Below, piece after piece: positions 33,340 through 45,497 of a DNA stretch of 64,000 nucleotides. Every line of letters starts with the position of its first letter. The first letter of the stretch is position 1. Source of the DNA: Brachionus rotundiformis (taxonomy: Eukaryota; Rotifera; Eurotatoria; Ploima; Brachionidae); assembly GCA_016802295.1 (NCBI GenBank), contig JAESIW010000115.1, positions 2,098,452-2,162,451 of the forward strand. Reading direction: 5' to 3'. The notes below the pieces were generated by a model. The model did no database searches, was not told the origin of the DNA, and worked only from the letters and a program-made list of their open reading frames with translations. The translations under genes and the position numbers were made by a program.

Positions 33340-34300
33340 GATGTATTTTAAACACCAAAAATTAATTATTTGCCTTTAATTAACTATTTGTAGTTAAATT
33401 CAAAATCCAAATTCATAATGAACTCTAAGGACGGACTTGATTTTAAAAAGCGAAAAAAAGGAAACATTATTGCTTAATAAATGAAAACACCACTGTTTAA
33501 TCTGCATTTAATCTAAAATCCATTAATTTAAAGATAATGACTTAATATTTGTCATTAAACAATATTAAAAGAATTTATTATAAAAAATTTTAATATAGAT
33601 GCATTGTATTGAACCAAAAATAAATTATTTTCTTGTAATTAACTATTTGTAGTTAAAATAATAATCCGAATTCATATTTTAACTTTTTTGATGTGTTTTA
33701 TTAGATTTTTTTATTTAAATTTAACATTACTCTGTGTTTCAAGTGATAATGTATTAATTTTGAGATATTAGTGAATTTTTTGGTAAATGATGAGATAAAT
33801 TGCATATTTAGCGCTTTTTATTCCAAAGGAATACATACTTAAATGAACTTGATTTAAAAAACGGAAAAATAGGAAATGATTTAAAATATGTCATTAAACA
33901 TTACAAAAATCATTTATTATATTATATTATACTAGAGATGTATTGTTTTATACAAATATTATTTATCTGCCATTAATCAATTATTTATAGCTAAAATCAT
34001 AATCGAAATTCCAATATTGAACTATTTGGATGTGATTTCCTAATTTTTTTTTCTTAAATTTAGAGTTACTCTGAGTTTTAGGTGATATTGTATCGATTTA
34101 GGGAATTAAATGAATATTTTACCAAATGATTACAATAAATTGGATATTAAGCTCTTTTTATTCCAAAAGAATACATATTTAAATTAATTTGATTTAAAAA
34201 CGTAAAATTGAAATATTATTGCTTAACAGATGAAAAAACCACTGATTAGTCTGCATTTAATCAAAAAACATTAATCTATGGATAATGATTTAAAATATTT
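33340..34300. repeat. Diverged tandem repeats, about three units of 250-340 bp
   Basis: Three blocks start with related sequences at about 33341, 33598 and 33936 (GATGTATT... followed by a TTAACTATTTGTAGTTAAA-like motif). They share later blocks such as CTTGATTTAAAAA near 33436, 33845 and 34185. Units 2 and 3 are full length and unit 1 is shortened. No ORF. Divergence suggests an old satellite-like amplification. Confidence 0.65.
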
Positions 34301-34699
34301 TTTTGTTTATTTATTTATGTTTGAGTTTAAGTCCCATGGACAAAATAAAGTATTTATAAATTTAAAATAAATAAACGTGAGGCTTGTGTATAGTTAAAAG
34401 TGGATCGTTATTTAATATTTTTATTATATATATTTAAATAAAATAAAGCGACTATTTATAATAATTCGCCTTAATTAATATTTAAGATTTTCAGCATTCA
34501 AAGTTAAGTAATAGAATATAAAAAGTCATAAATAATAAAAAACAGATCACATATTGTTTAGCTTGAATAATTAAAACCATTATGGGATGTTCCATGAAAA
34601 CATGTTTAAATAATTAAAACATTTTAGAATGTTCTTTGGCTACGTGTCATATCACATATGCCCCTCGGTCGAAAAATTCGTCACGAATTTAAAGTTTTG

Positions 34700-36126
34700 C
34701 TTCTTTGAATGACATTTTAGAATTAACCTTTTCCAGTTGGTAAATCATTTTCAGTTGGTCTGAAATCAAATTATTGGCTTGTCTTGTTCCGTTCTTTTGG
34801 CTTTTCTTCTCAGCCTTCGACGTAAGCCACAAAACATGATTAAGCTCAGAACAAATAAACCTACACTCAATGATGTAATTATTCAAAATCTTAAGCTTTT
34901 TGACCACTCTGTTATATTACTGACAATATTCTTTATAAAATTTGATGTTTCACTAGAGAAAAAATCATCTTTCGCCGACTGAATAATCATATTAGCTTCA
35001 TTTTGAATAATATATTTGTCGATTTCATTCTTTAGATCAAGGTTATTTAATATTTCCGGATTATGACTCATTTTCAAACTATAATTATATGAATTAATGC
35101 CAAACCTATACTCATAAACGTGTCTATAAGACTCAAGGAAATCCACTTTAAGTCCTGTTTTTGAAATTATGATTTTCCCTGACAAAATGTTAAATAAGCT
35201 TTGTTTTACTGAATATGATATTTCCGATTGATTAGTTATAATTCCATTATTTGTAAGGAAACCGTATCTAGACTCATTATTTAATTTTAATGTTATTTGG
35301 ATGTGTTTGAAGTTCTTCTCTTGATTAATGATCTCAATGTTGTTTACTTTTTGACATTTTGATACAACGAGTTCTCCATGATTATTATAAATGATCGTAT
35401 TGTTTTCAATTTTAAGAAAATTCCCTTTATCCTCCCCAAAGTCGTTTATTATGATATTTAAAATAATACAGTATTCCTGATGAACCTTCCCAGATAGTTT
35501 ATTTATTATTTGAAGAAGGCCATAAGATTTAGAGTCGAAACCTGAAAGAATTAGATCTAGTTCAACATTGATTTCTTTGCTTGAAGGGAGTAAGTCCACA
35601 GCCGACTTATCCTCTTTGAGGTATAGACCTTATGAGGTTGACCATAAACTTATATTACAATATGTAACTTTCTTCTCTATTTGAAAAAGTTGATTTTCAG
35701 TAATGGCCACCTATCCATCAATTTTGAATTTCTTTTTCTTCACGTACCTAAAAGGACATTCGTGAATTCAGAGTTCCAAATATACGTCGATTTGTTAACT
35801 TGGCAATAGAGATCTTTCGCGGTGCATTGGTTATTTACCCTCTCAAAAATCCTGTCATTTAGAGAGAACCCTCTTATTTGAATTTTTGTTGTCGAACATT
35901 GGTATGAGACATACGCTCTTTCCTCTAGCCACTTATATTCAAAATAAGGTTCCCCTTCAAAGCTATAATGCTCGCCGTCGCATATCATTTGATTATTGTG
36001 ACATATCTTTGATATAACCATTGCCAAGCATTCTTCTTTTGAAATTACCTCACCTGATGTATATCTATTCATTGATCTTGCCCCAAAGAACGATTTAAAA
36101 GTCGTGATTTTCACATATTTTATCAA
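34700..36126 (-). pseudogene. Envelope-like membrane glycoprotein remnant (retroelement ORF)
   Basis: Two large minus-strand frames (35740-36126 and 34883-35599). The first is Cys-rich in the manner of an ectodomain; the second ends before a frame change, after which about 34790-34870 encodes a hydrophobic segment followed by an Arg/Lys-rich stop-transfer tail. A Cys-rich ectodomain with a single C-terminal membrane anchor next to RT debris fits an env-like ORF of a retroelement. I could not assign a family. A donor-like GT lies at the 3' edge of the first frame (about 35744), so part of the interruption could be an intron, but the last frame change looks like a lesion. No ATG start is seen. 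A host membrane gene is the alternative. Confidence 0.3.
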
Positions 36127-36149
36127 CTAAACCATGATTTTCTTCGATA

Positions 36150-37290
36150 AATAAATGATCAATTAATGCTCTTCTAATTAATAAATTTTGTCTAATGTCT
36201 AGTTCATTTAGTTTATTTTCACTAAAAAACCAAATCTAAATGATATCAAAAAATAGACTGAGAAAACTTCTTATAAACACTATACTATGCCGATTTCGAT
36301 TTACAAACAACTCCGTAAAAAGAGTAAGAACTTCTCTCAACTTTTTTCCACTTTTCTTCAATAAAATTACAGATAACATACTATCACCTATTTGAAGACC
36401 TAGATACTCTGCATTTTGAGTCTGTGGTATCTCAAATTCATTCAGGTTAAATTTATTTATGCTCAACGATTAACCTTTTTGAAAGATAATTGAAGCAGAT
36501 TTAACTGGATTAAAATCTATCTTCCATGTTTGACCAAATTTTGAACAAATGTCCAGGAATAATTGACAATGTCGTGGTGTAGTTGCTTGTATAACAATAT
36601 CATCACAATAACTTATAACAGAGACATTCAGCCCATTTATGGAAGCACCAAGATTTTGATCAGGACATTCGTTTAGCAGATCATTTATGAAAAAGTTAAA
36701 CAAGTTTGGCGATAAAACACCGCCTTCTTTCGTAATCCTCAATGAATTTTCTATTCTACAATATTTTAAATTACATCTTGAAAAATCGAAAGGCTATAGG
36801 ACATTTTGAGGGTTTGAGGAAGTTCAAGGTTATATGACTGCCTATTTCAGGAAGGCTTTAACTGAAAAGCTGACCATGTATTTTTATACTAGATAGCCCA
36901 AAGCACCCCTGTGTAAAATTTTATGTGGATCGGTCTACCGCAACCTATTTTTTTTTTCAATTTTAAAAAAGAGCACCGAGATTTTTTGAACACCCGTTAT
37001 TAAAGACGTCATATTGCATTTGGTACATTGTTGATTAGGTTACAGAAAAGTCCATCTCTCCATTGTTGGTCAAAAGCTTTACTTAAATCTTGGAAGACAA
37101 CATGAAGTTTTGAATTATTTTTACTAAAACAGTTGATTGTATCATTTACTAAGAAATACGCATGTTTGTTTTGAATGTTTTTACTGTATGCAAATTGATT
37201 AATGTTTATTTTACTAAAGCAATCCATCTTACTAAGTAACAGTGATTCAAATATAGTAGCTAATGAGTTAAAATTTAAATACAGTTAAAG
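36150..37290 (-). pseudogene. Non-LTR reverse transcriptase fragment, interrupted
   Basis: The frame at 37009-37227 has the N-terminal RT block with DLSKAFDQQWRDGLF. The frame at 36470-36742 has EGGVLSPNLFNFFINDLLNE and the catalytic box SYCDDIVI (Cys in place of the usual Ala before DD, seen in some LINE clades). The frame at 36236-36466 continues with AEYLGLQIGDS. Between 36775 and 37008 about 230 bp of unrelated sequence separates the SKAFD block from the GGVLSP block. The ORF is split over frames and has no endonuclease. Confidence 0.65.
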
Positions 37291-37765
37291 AAGCGCTGCG
37301 CATCCGTCCACTGAATAAATGTGAAAAAATGATGCAAAGCCGTCTTTGATGGACGATCTCTAAATGCAGAAGTTTATTCGTACATAAAAAAATCAAATAT
37401 ATTGAAAAATTGTTAAGCTTAAATTTAGTACAATCATTTTCTTGCTCAAATATTTTTCTTTTTTTTTCAATTTTTCAGTCTAAGAAATCTAAATATTTTA
37501 ATAATAGAAAAAATAGCTAAATGATGTTCAATAATGCCATACATTTAATTTTTTTGGCATGAACTTGAAAATCGTCCATTGAAGATGACCTATTCTATTT
37601 TTGGACTAAAAAATCTATTAATATACTAAAAATATTGTAAAATAAGTTTCAGAATTTCCATATCCTAATTAAATCCAATAAATGGCATATTCGTGCAAAA
37701 AAAATCAAACTTATGGCAAAATTGATCAATTTATTTGATTTTTTTATTATTTTCAAAATATGTTC

Positions 37766-37990
37766 TTAGTATGTTTGAATTCGAACAAATTCAAATGTGG
37801 CTTTAGAATTTTTAACTTCTATCTCAGATAAATTCACTACAGGAATTGTATTATTCTCTTCTCTTATATTCAATGGTTCTTGTCTTCCATTAAAACAAAA
37901 TAAGTCTTTTATTTCCTCATTGTAGACTTCTACAAATGACACTTTAATATAATATTTTATTTCTATATTTGCATTTTGTTGTTGGCACAA
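37766..37990 (-). pseudogene. Kinesin motor-domain fragment
   Basis: A minus-strand frame reads YYIKVSFVEVYNEEIKDLF and continues PLNIREENNTIPVVNLSEIEV. This matches the kinesin motor block V.VSFLEIYNE.I.DLL...L.IREd....V.gL.E..V. Only about 60 residues of the motor are present. The P-loop and switch regions are absent, and no flanking exons were found within several hundred bases. It is a stray gene fragment. Confidence 0.6.
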
Positions 37991-38314
37991 ACATATGGTA
38001 TTCAATAAAATAAGAGTAAACATATTTGCCGCTATTTCGTTCCATGACACGAAGACAATTATTTTTCAAGTCTCTGATTAATATTATTTCCTGATTGGCA
38101 AAAACAACTTCAAGTCCAGTTTTAGGTAAAAAAAGTCGCTCATCCCATTTTCTACTTGACCAAAAACACATTTTTTGTTAAATTCAAGGTCCAACACAGT
38201 GATACATTTTTTTTTCTCCACATAAATCATAATCTCATTTTGATAGATGTAAATAATTTTCTTATCTGCATTGACAATTTTCAAATTTTGAAAGCTGGCT
38301 GCTATTTCATACAA
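37990..38314 (-). pseudogene. Frameshifted beta-propeller-like fragment, tentative
   Basis: Two overlapping minus-strand frames together read like repeated KIIYIYQNEIMIYVEKKKC / LEVVFANQEIILIRDLKNNC units, with alternating hydrophobic strands as in NHL/WD-type propellers. The frame changes near 38160 with no splice signal. Identity is uncertain. Confidence 0.2.
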
Positions 38315-38899
38315 ACAAATAATTTGTCTTTCTTACAAATTAAAAATTATAACTAAATTTTTGCAATAAAAAAAAATCATGTTTGAACTAAATGGAAAAT
38401 TTTTTTTCAATTTTTGATTGATTAATTCTTGTTTATTATCAATTATTTAAAGTTTGTTTTCTAAAGAGTTTTTTTTCTCGGTTCCATTAGAGAAAAAAAA
38501 ATTTTTTTTTATAGGATAGAACCATTTTTTTTCTTGTATGCTATCAAAATCAAAGTAAACTGTTATAGTTTGAACATTATCATTTACAGGCAAAGGATTA
38601 TCATAACTATGTCATTGTTCAAAACAACCGTATCAATTTTGCATAAATTTTTGTTAATTGTAGATAGATAGAGCTTTATTTTTGACACTTCTTTTAGTAT
38701 ATGCTTATAATCATAGTTATTCAAATTGAATTGTAAAAGATAATTCAGTTCGAATTATTTATTTTATACTCAAAAAGAGTTGTTTTTTTTTTTAAATTAT
38801 TTGCTATTTAACAAATTTTAAAAAATGCACTTAGAGAAATAAATTAACTATTTAAAATTTAAAGAAACACAACCATGTGACATACAATTGTCAATTTTA

Positions 38900-39590
38900 T
38901 ACAGATGACGAAGAGTTTGGTTCAATACTTTAGAATGACTTATTAGAAGATGGAAAATTAGATAAGATTGAATGTAAAAAATAATTATTATTTTATAAAT
39001 TAGATGAATTTTATTTTTTCTTGCTTAGTTGAAGCATCATTAGTACCAAATAGGTATTTGTCAGCAAATAAATTGTCAGTGGCTATGTGTGTAAGCTTTA
39101 CTCGAGTGGAAATGTCTCTTACTTAACAACAAGTAAAAATTATAATTAATCAAACACAAAAATCATAAAATTTTAATAAATTAAATTTTTTTTTAAGAAA
39201 TGCATCACGTATTTATAAATGTGCACTATTCAACGAATTTTATTTTTTGCCTGATGGTGGAACTTTATGGCTAAATGCCGAAGATCTGAGCTAAATCATT
39301 TTTAAAGATTATGGTCTATTTGCCTATTTGAAAGGACACGAATACCGCATGTACAATATTACGATGTTCATTTCTATGCCAATTTTGGTTTGCTTCAACT
39401 TTGTCCTAATCTTTACTTGAGAATTCAGTATCACATAGCTGAGACCATAAAACTAGAAAACCTGGAGGATAGACTTTTTTTAAAACGACAATTTGACGTC
39501 ACATCAAATAGACCAACTTAACTATTTTTGCCAAAAGGACAATGTTAATTGAAAGTTACACTTATGGATCAATTGCTCACTGAACCACTA
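38900..39590 (+). pseudogene. GBA2: Broken GBA2 (non-lysosomal glucosylceramidase) copy
   Basis: Plus-strand readings match GBA2 in order. A block LLEDGKLDKIE is followed by a clean GT-AG intron. Next comes a block ALFNEFYFLPDGGTLWL, then DYGLFAYLKGHEYRMYN. After a one-base frameshift at about 39358 comes DVHFYANFGLLQLCPNLYLR followed by IQYHIAETIKLENLEDR. GBA2 proteins carry FG.F.YLEG.EYRMYNTYDVHFYASFAL at this place. There are in-frame stops as well. This is a partial, non-functional copy; the rest of the enzyme is not in the window. Confidence 0.75.
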
Positions 39591-41399
39591 TTTGGTAAAT
39601 TTGATTTAATTTAATTTAGAAATAAATATCTAGGAAATAAATCATTAAATTGTTTGAACTTTATTTTTTTATTGATTTTCTATTGAAAAAAAATATTTTT
39701 TTATTTTTTCAATTTTAATTTTTTTTATTTAAAGGTTTAATTTGTACTTTTCTGATAGCGGTGTGTTTTATGGCGAGTATGTTATGTTTTTTGTTTGGTT
39801 CAAGTTTTTTTACGAGCAGCAATGCAGCCGAGTGTCTCGGCCAGAATGAACAAACTATCAGAGATCTCTTATCTGACAAAATCTTTGAAATTCTTGAACA
39901 ATCTTTGTAGACAGTCTCAAACTTCATTCCAGGAAGTAGTTTTTCTTTTTATATTTAAAGCCCTTTTCAGTTTATTGTTGCTTGGTATATCTTTTGTGAT
40001 AAACTAGCGGTAAAATTTTAAAAATTTTGAAATTGCTTCAAACTTATAGCCCATTATTTAATTTAACTCAATTAAAAGCTATTGTAGTGTAGATTCGTGA
40101 TAATACTATTAGATCATGTGTTCTTAATCAAAAATTTATTAGCATGGCGAGATTTACTTTGCTGTTTGGTCGAAAAGCGTGTCTTGATTTTTGTTGCAGC
40201 ATGCACCATTAAAAGTGCATGGAAACTAGCCAAGTCTTTAATGATTAAATTATTAAATTTTTCAGCGCATATAAAGCATACTCTAAAAATCAAAATTAAA
40301 TTAGATCAAGTAGATTTAGTCAAGGAAAAATTAAAAAAAAAAGAAGATTACTAAGCCAAGTTTATTATAATAATAATAAAAGCAAAAATAAAAATTTAGT
40401 TTTTTAATATGGGTTATCTCCAAAATATCTAAATTTTGTTATTTTAAATTTTTTAAAATAGAAAAACTAAAAAAATTTGAATTCCTTTTTATATTTAAAT
40501 CAATTAAACAAATAAAATTAAAAAATTTTATTAAGAAATAAATTCAATACCCTTTTTAATTTTTTCAATTTTTAAATGGTTAGTAATTAAATAATTAAAG
40601 TTAAGTAAAGAAATCTGTTAAGGTTGTTTAATAATTTTTTAAAATCAAATTTTACAATTTTTAATTTTTTTCATCTTATAAAGAATTAATTTGCATCTAA
40701 AATTTAAACCATTTCATTTTTTATATGCAATTAATAAAATATTTAATTAAAACAAACGGAATATTAACTTAACTCTATAATTAGTTAAAATTTCAAAAAA
40801 AAAATATTTTTTTCAAATAACTATAAATGCTTAAACTTTAACAATTTAAATAAAATTATAGCATTTTATTTAATTTAACTCAACTTTAAGTTAGTATACT
40901 GTAGATATTTATATACACTAAAAATTTATTAGTTTTTGTCATCCGCAAATAGTTTAGTATAGAGTATGACAAAGTTAACTTAGGCCCAATATTAATAAAA
41001 TTATTTACAATTGATAATCGTAAACAAATGAAAAATAAATCGATTAAAAAGAAACTCAAATAGTTAGACTTATTTCATAAATTGTGTCGTTATTAAACAT
41101 ATTAATAATAACAACTTTGGATATTTTAATGCATTAATTTGCTTTGTTTAATTTTAAAACAACTAACCAAGCTTTCTGTCTCAATTGAAAAAAAGTCTTA
41201 ACTAAGGCTTCCATAGTTACATCTAGCTACAAAAGATGAGCTCAACATTAGATTCCTATTTTTTATGGAAGAATAAATAACTTTATTTATTTACAATTAA
41301 ATTTTATTTTTAATAAATTAAAATAATTTGTTTATTATTATCTAAAGAAATTAGATATAAATAAATAAAAAAAAATTTAAGTTTATTAGAATAAATTGC
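39591..41399. other. AT-rich spacer with weak coding-like debris
   Basis: Minus-strand 39715-39927 and plus-strand 40097-40354 hold short frames that resemble neither each other nor a family I know. They may be retrotransposon ORF1 remnants. The rest is AT-rich spacer. Confidence 0.3.
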
Positions 41400-41880
41400 C
41401 AATAATTTATCTCCACGGAATTCTGAATTTTTTACCTGTCCCAGTCGACTTTTGGCCTTTTTCTTCAGTTTTCATGTAAGCTCGAGTTGTCTTTTCTCTC
41501 CTTCTTAGCTTACTGTCTGACTCTTTTTTGTCTTGAGCAGTTTCTTCGCTTTTTTCAATTAGGTTCAAGTAAACTTAATTGAAAATGTTATTTTATAATA
41601 TTTAATTGAATTAATGTTTACTTTTGGTTTAGAAATTAGTAATTTTAACCTAAAAAATTGTTCTAACAAAGCTCGAGCCGTCTTCCGTCTTCTTAAATTA
41701 AAGCCGATATCTTTGTTGGCTCGAGCTGATTCAATACGTTTTAATCTTGAGTCGGTCTCGATTTTAGCTCGAGCCGATTCCGAAGATCATTTTCGCTTCG
41801 CATTCCGGGCTTCCATTTCGGAAAAAACTTTTTTTTTTTTTAACATCGAATTGAATTCGATTTTAAATTGATTTAATCTA
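41400..41880 (-). pseudogene. Charged, repeat-containing ORF fragments, unrecognised
   Basis: On the minus strand a frame reads SARAKIETDSRLKRIESARA and continues NKDIGFNLRRRKTARALLEQ. A second piece about 150 nt downstream reads KKESDSKLRREK and, after a frame change, TTRAYMKTEEKGQKSTGTGK, ending at a stop near 41400. Alternating charges suggest a helical or RNA-binding protein. The start is missing. A shorter, more decayed copy lies at about 42168-42400. Confidence 0.25.
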
Positions 41881-42167
41881 TCACTCATCAAAAAAAAATA
41901 AATTTTTTAAATTAATTTAAATTATGTTTTAAGAAATTTTTTTTTCGCTTTAGCTTGATATAGTAAAAGACTTAATAGCAAATAAGATAATACAGATTTT
42001 ACACATAAACTGATAATACTTTTTTTTAAAATAAATTTCAATTGACAGAAAATATCTGTGTTATTTTAAATCTCACTGTTTGACTTTTTGTTGAAAATTT
42101 AAGCTAACTTTATTTTATTTAACTGAAGTATCTCAAAAATTTTAAGCTCAGGTGATGAATCCATTTA

Positions 42168-42400
42168 CAATTAGGTTTAAGTAAACTTAATTGAAAATGT
42201 TATTTTTTAATATTTATTTGAATTAATGTACACTTTTGGTCTTGAAATTAGTAATTTTAACCTAAAAATTGTTCTAACAAAAAAAAAAGTTTTAAATTTA
42301 GATAAGTAAATGTAAAATTTTAAAAAATAACTTAAATTAAGTTTAGAGTCGGCTTGAGCTAAAATCGAAACCGACTTTAGTTTAAGTGTATACAAAATAA
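42168..42400 (-). repeat. Second copy of part of the 41400-41880 region
   Basis: About 120 bp (42168-42285) matches 41556-41670, and the coding-like SARAKIETDSRL segment recurs near 42340-42380. Sequence 42430-42540 likewise matches 41290-41400, so the repeats are shuffled in order. Confidence 0.6.
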
Positions 42401-43094
42401 AACTGCTATTAGTTTATTTCAAATCTCAGATTACTATTTAATTTTATTTTTAATAAATTGAAATAATTTGTTTATGATTTCCTAAAGAAATTAGATATAA
42501 ATAAATAAAAAAAAATAAAGTTAATTAGAATAAATTGTTATTAGAATAAATTAATATTGTTTATTTTTTTAATATTATTTTATTAGGGCTGTTATCATAA
42601 GCAGGCAGTTAAATTAAATCAGACAGCTTAGTTGTCACCAGATTTTTGCCGAAGGTTAGAGTGGGTGTTTTGATTGCACTATATTTGAGGGTAGAAATTA
42701 TTGCTTTTGGTTCATTAAGAGAATTTTCTAAAAGTTTTGTTATATTAAGATGTCTGATACCCCCTCGTGTGTTATCGGCCTACGACAGAAGATAGTTTAC
42801 TTGATAAAACTTTTCTACGAGAATTTCACCCTAAACCGGTTCTGCTAAATCAGTTCGAAATCGGTTTATAACAAAACCAGTAAGAATGAAAAACCGGTTT
42901 AGAAGAACCGGTTCTATTGTTAAACCAGTTCTATTACAAAACCAGTTTATTAAACCAATAACTTTATTTGGTTTAAATAAACTCAAGATTGAAAATTCAA
43001 AATTAATATCTTAAATATTCGAATTTAGAAATTTTTAAAATGATTATAATTTTTATTTTAGTCTATTTTATAATCAGAAATTTATGGAATTTCT

Positions 43095-43168
43095 AAAAAC
43101 CTGAACAGTTGAGTGGTAAGTTCGCTCTTATTCTGGGCAGAATGTCTTAGGTTCGATCCGCTAAAGAA
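43095..43168 (+). other. tRNA-like sequence (possible SINE head or tRNA relic)
   Basis: GAGTGGTAAGTTCGCTC resembles a degenerate A box and GGTTCGATCC, 30-40 nt downstream, a B box shortened by one base. ATTCT/AGAAT forms a short stem between them. There is no convincing acceptor stem, so this is not a functional tRNA. Confidence 0.25.
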
Positions 43169-43557
43169 AACAATAAATCTAAATTAAAAATTAACAATTA
43201 AAGATTTTTTCATTCTTTTCTTTAAAAAAACAAATTCTGTTTACTAAAAATAATGTATAAGAAAAGTTGAATATGAAAATCAGTTTAGAATTTAAAAATC
43301 TGTTTACAAAATCTTAATTTTTTTGATTGAAAAATTGAAATTTGGATATAGAGATATATTTTTAAATTTTTATTGAAATAGAAAAGATGTTCAATAATCT
43401 GAACGTTTCCACTTTTTTTTTTAATTCTAAAATAAATGAAATCTTCACTCTATTATATTTTCTTTATAATATGACATTTAATTTCACTAAATAAATGATA
43501 AATACTGAATCTCATTCTATAAAAAATAAAAACGATAAATATTAGCTAATTTTTAAA

Positions 43558-45497
43558 ATGTCACTTCCAAATACTAGTGAAACAGCCTTACTTTCATCTG
43601 CATCGAAGCGAAAAAACGAAAGCAGGCGTAACACAAGTCATGTATGGCAATATATGAAAAAAAATTCGGAACAGGAGAAAATAGTTGGTTGTTTTGAAAA
43701 TTGCTCAAAAGTATACGCTGAATCGACGAGTACAAGAGTCTTGGCAAATCATCTTAAAGCTGAGCACAATGTCAAAAAACCTTCTCTTGAGGACTCTGAC
43801 TCGGAAATTGAAATTACCACTTGTCCTAAAGTCTTTCGAATGTCAAAACAAAATAGAATAACTGATCTGTTCTTGACATTTTTAATAAATTATATTCAAG
43901 CCTTTATGTTAGCTGACGATCCTGATTTTAAGCGATTTATAAATAGTCGAAATGGCAAATTTATTTTACCATGTCGAAGAACAATAATGGAAAAGATCAA
44001 GTTGAGGTATAATAGTTTTTTGAATAAAGCAAAGGAAATGCTCGATTCAATAAAATCGAAAATTCACGTAACAATTGATATATGGACGTCACCCTGTAGT
44101 GAGCCGTATATGTCTGTAACGGTTCATTTTTTCAATATAAATTGGAAATTGACAAATATGCTTCTTGATTTTTTTTACTTTCCACATCCTCGTGACGCTA
44201 CATTTATACATGAAAATTTAAATAGAGTAATTAAATAGTTAAAAAATTATTTGGCTTTTATTTAATTTTTTTTAAAAGGTTTTAAATTACTTTTCGATAA
44301 ACGAAAAAGCAATATCAGTAACAATTGATAATGCTTCAAACATGGTTTGTTTTGGCGAAATGTTTTGTTTTGCAAACGAAAATCGAATGCACATCAGATG
44401 TGCTCTTCATATTTTGCATCTTGTGCAAACTGGCATAGAAAATGAGTCAGTCTCTTTTCTTTTTGAAAAAATTCGCTTTTTTTGCAAAAAAATCCACAAC
44501 TCTTCACGTCTGGTGCAATATGTTGAATCACAGGAAACAACAAATGATGAGCCCAAAATCAATCTTGTTCTTGATGTAAAAACTCGATGGAATTCGACTC
44601 ATGAAATGATAAGAACTGCTTTGCGAATAAAAAAATCTTTTACAGCAGCGTCGTTACATATTGCTTCAGAAGGTAGTATAATGTATAATCAATTGGATGA
44701 TAACGATTGGTTGTTAGCCGAAAGATTATGTCTTCTACTTGAGACCTTTAATCAAGGTAAATTAAAAATAAATTTCTACGAGAATTTCACTCGAAATTCG
44801 AAAATTAAGTTATTTATATTTATTAAGCCACACATGATTTAGGATATGAAAAACAAGTCTGTATTTTAAGCGTTTACCCGTGCTTTATTCAAATTCAAGA
44901 CCATCTTAAAAATTTTCGAGTCGGGCTGAGTTTGAATCAATCAAAGTTGGTATTAATGAAATGATCAAAAAATTTGAAATTTACAGGAATGAGATTAAAG
45001 ATGTTGCACTTCTTTGTCATTCCCTGGATCCTCGCTTTAAGTTATTATATATACAGGGGAGAGAACAAAAGAGACAAGCTAAAAAACTACTGACGGATTG
45101 TTTTGAAAGATACTCAGATGAGACAAACGAAACATTTGTCAGCCAAGATCCAGATAGCCCTAATAAACCAAAATCTTTGGCAGAAAGAATGATCGCGAAA
45201 ATCACAAATACGTCAACAAATAATGAAAGTGAGATCAAAAAGTACTTGAAGCAGCCTGCAATTATTTTATCTCAAGAGATTGACATTCTCATATGGTGGG
45301 AAAATAATCGAAAGGATTTTATGATTCTATCAAAAATTGCAATGGACTATTTAGGAATAATGCCATCGAGTATTCCTTCAGAGCGGTGCTTTTCTATTGC
45401 AAATCTAACAATGAATGATAAAAGAACGAATCTTGCTCCAGATACTGTACAGGAACTCCTCTGTCTAAAATCGTGGAATAAAATATTTAGTAATTGA
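43558..45497 (+). pseudogene. hAT transposase (BED finger), introns plus one frameshift
   Basis: ATG at 43558. A BED-type zinc finger comes first (SHVWQYMKK...VGCFENCSKVY...LANHLKAEH), then the RNase H-like catalytic core with VTIDIWTSPCSEPYMSVTVH and VTIDNASNM, then the hATC dimerisation region (ILIWWENNRKDF, IMPSSIPSERCFSIANLTM, KRTNLAPDTVQELLCL). Two GT-AG introns restore the frame: 44227-44278 (52 nt) and 44757-44842 (86 nt). A remaining one-base shift near 44920 is not explained by splice sites and probably inactivates this copy. The enzyme catalyses cut-and-paste of hAT ends with 8-bp target duplications. Confidence 0.85.

Noticed and set aside
43095..43168. Functional tRNA gene
   Set aside because: B box is one base short and no acceptor stem pairs. 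Kept only as a tRNA-like relic.
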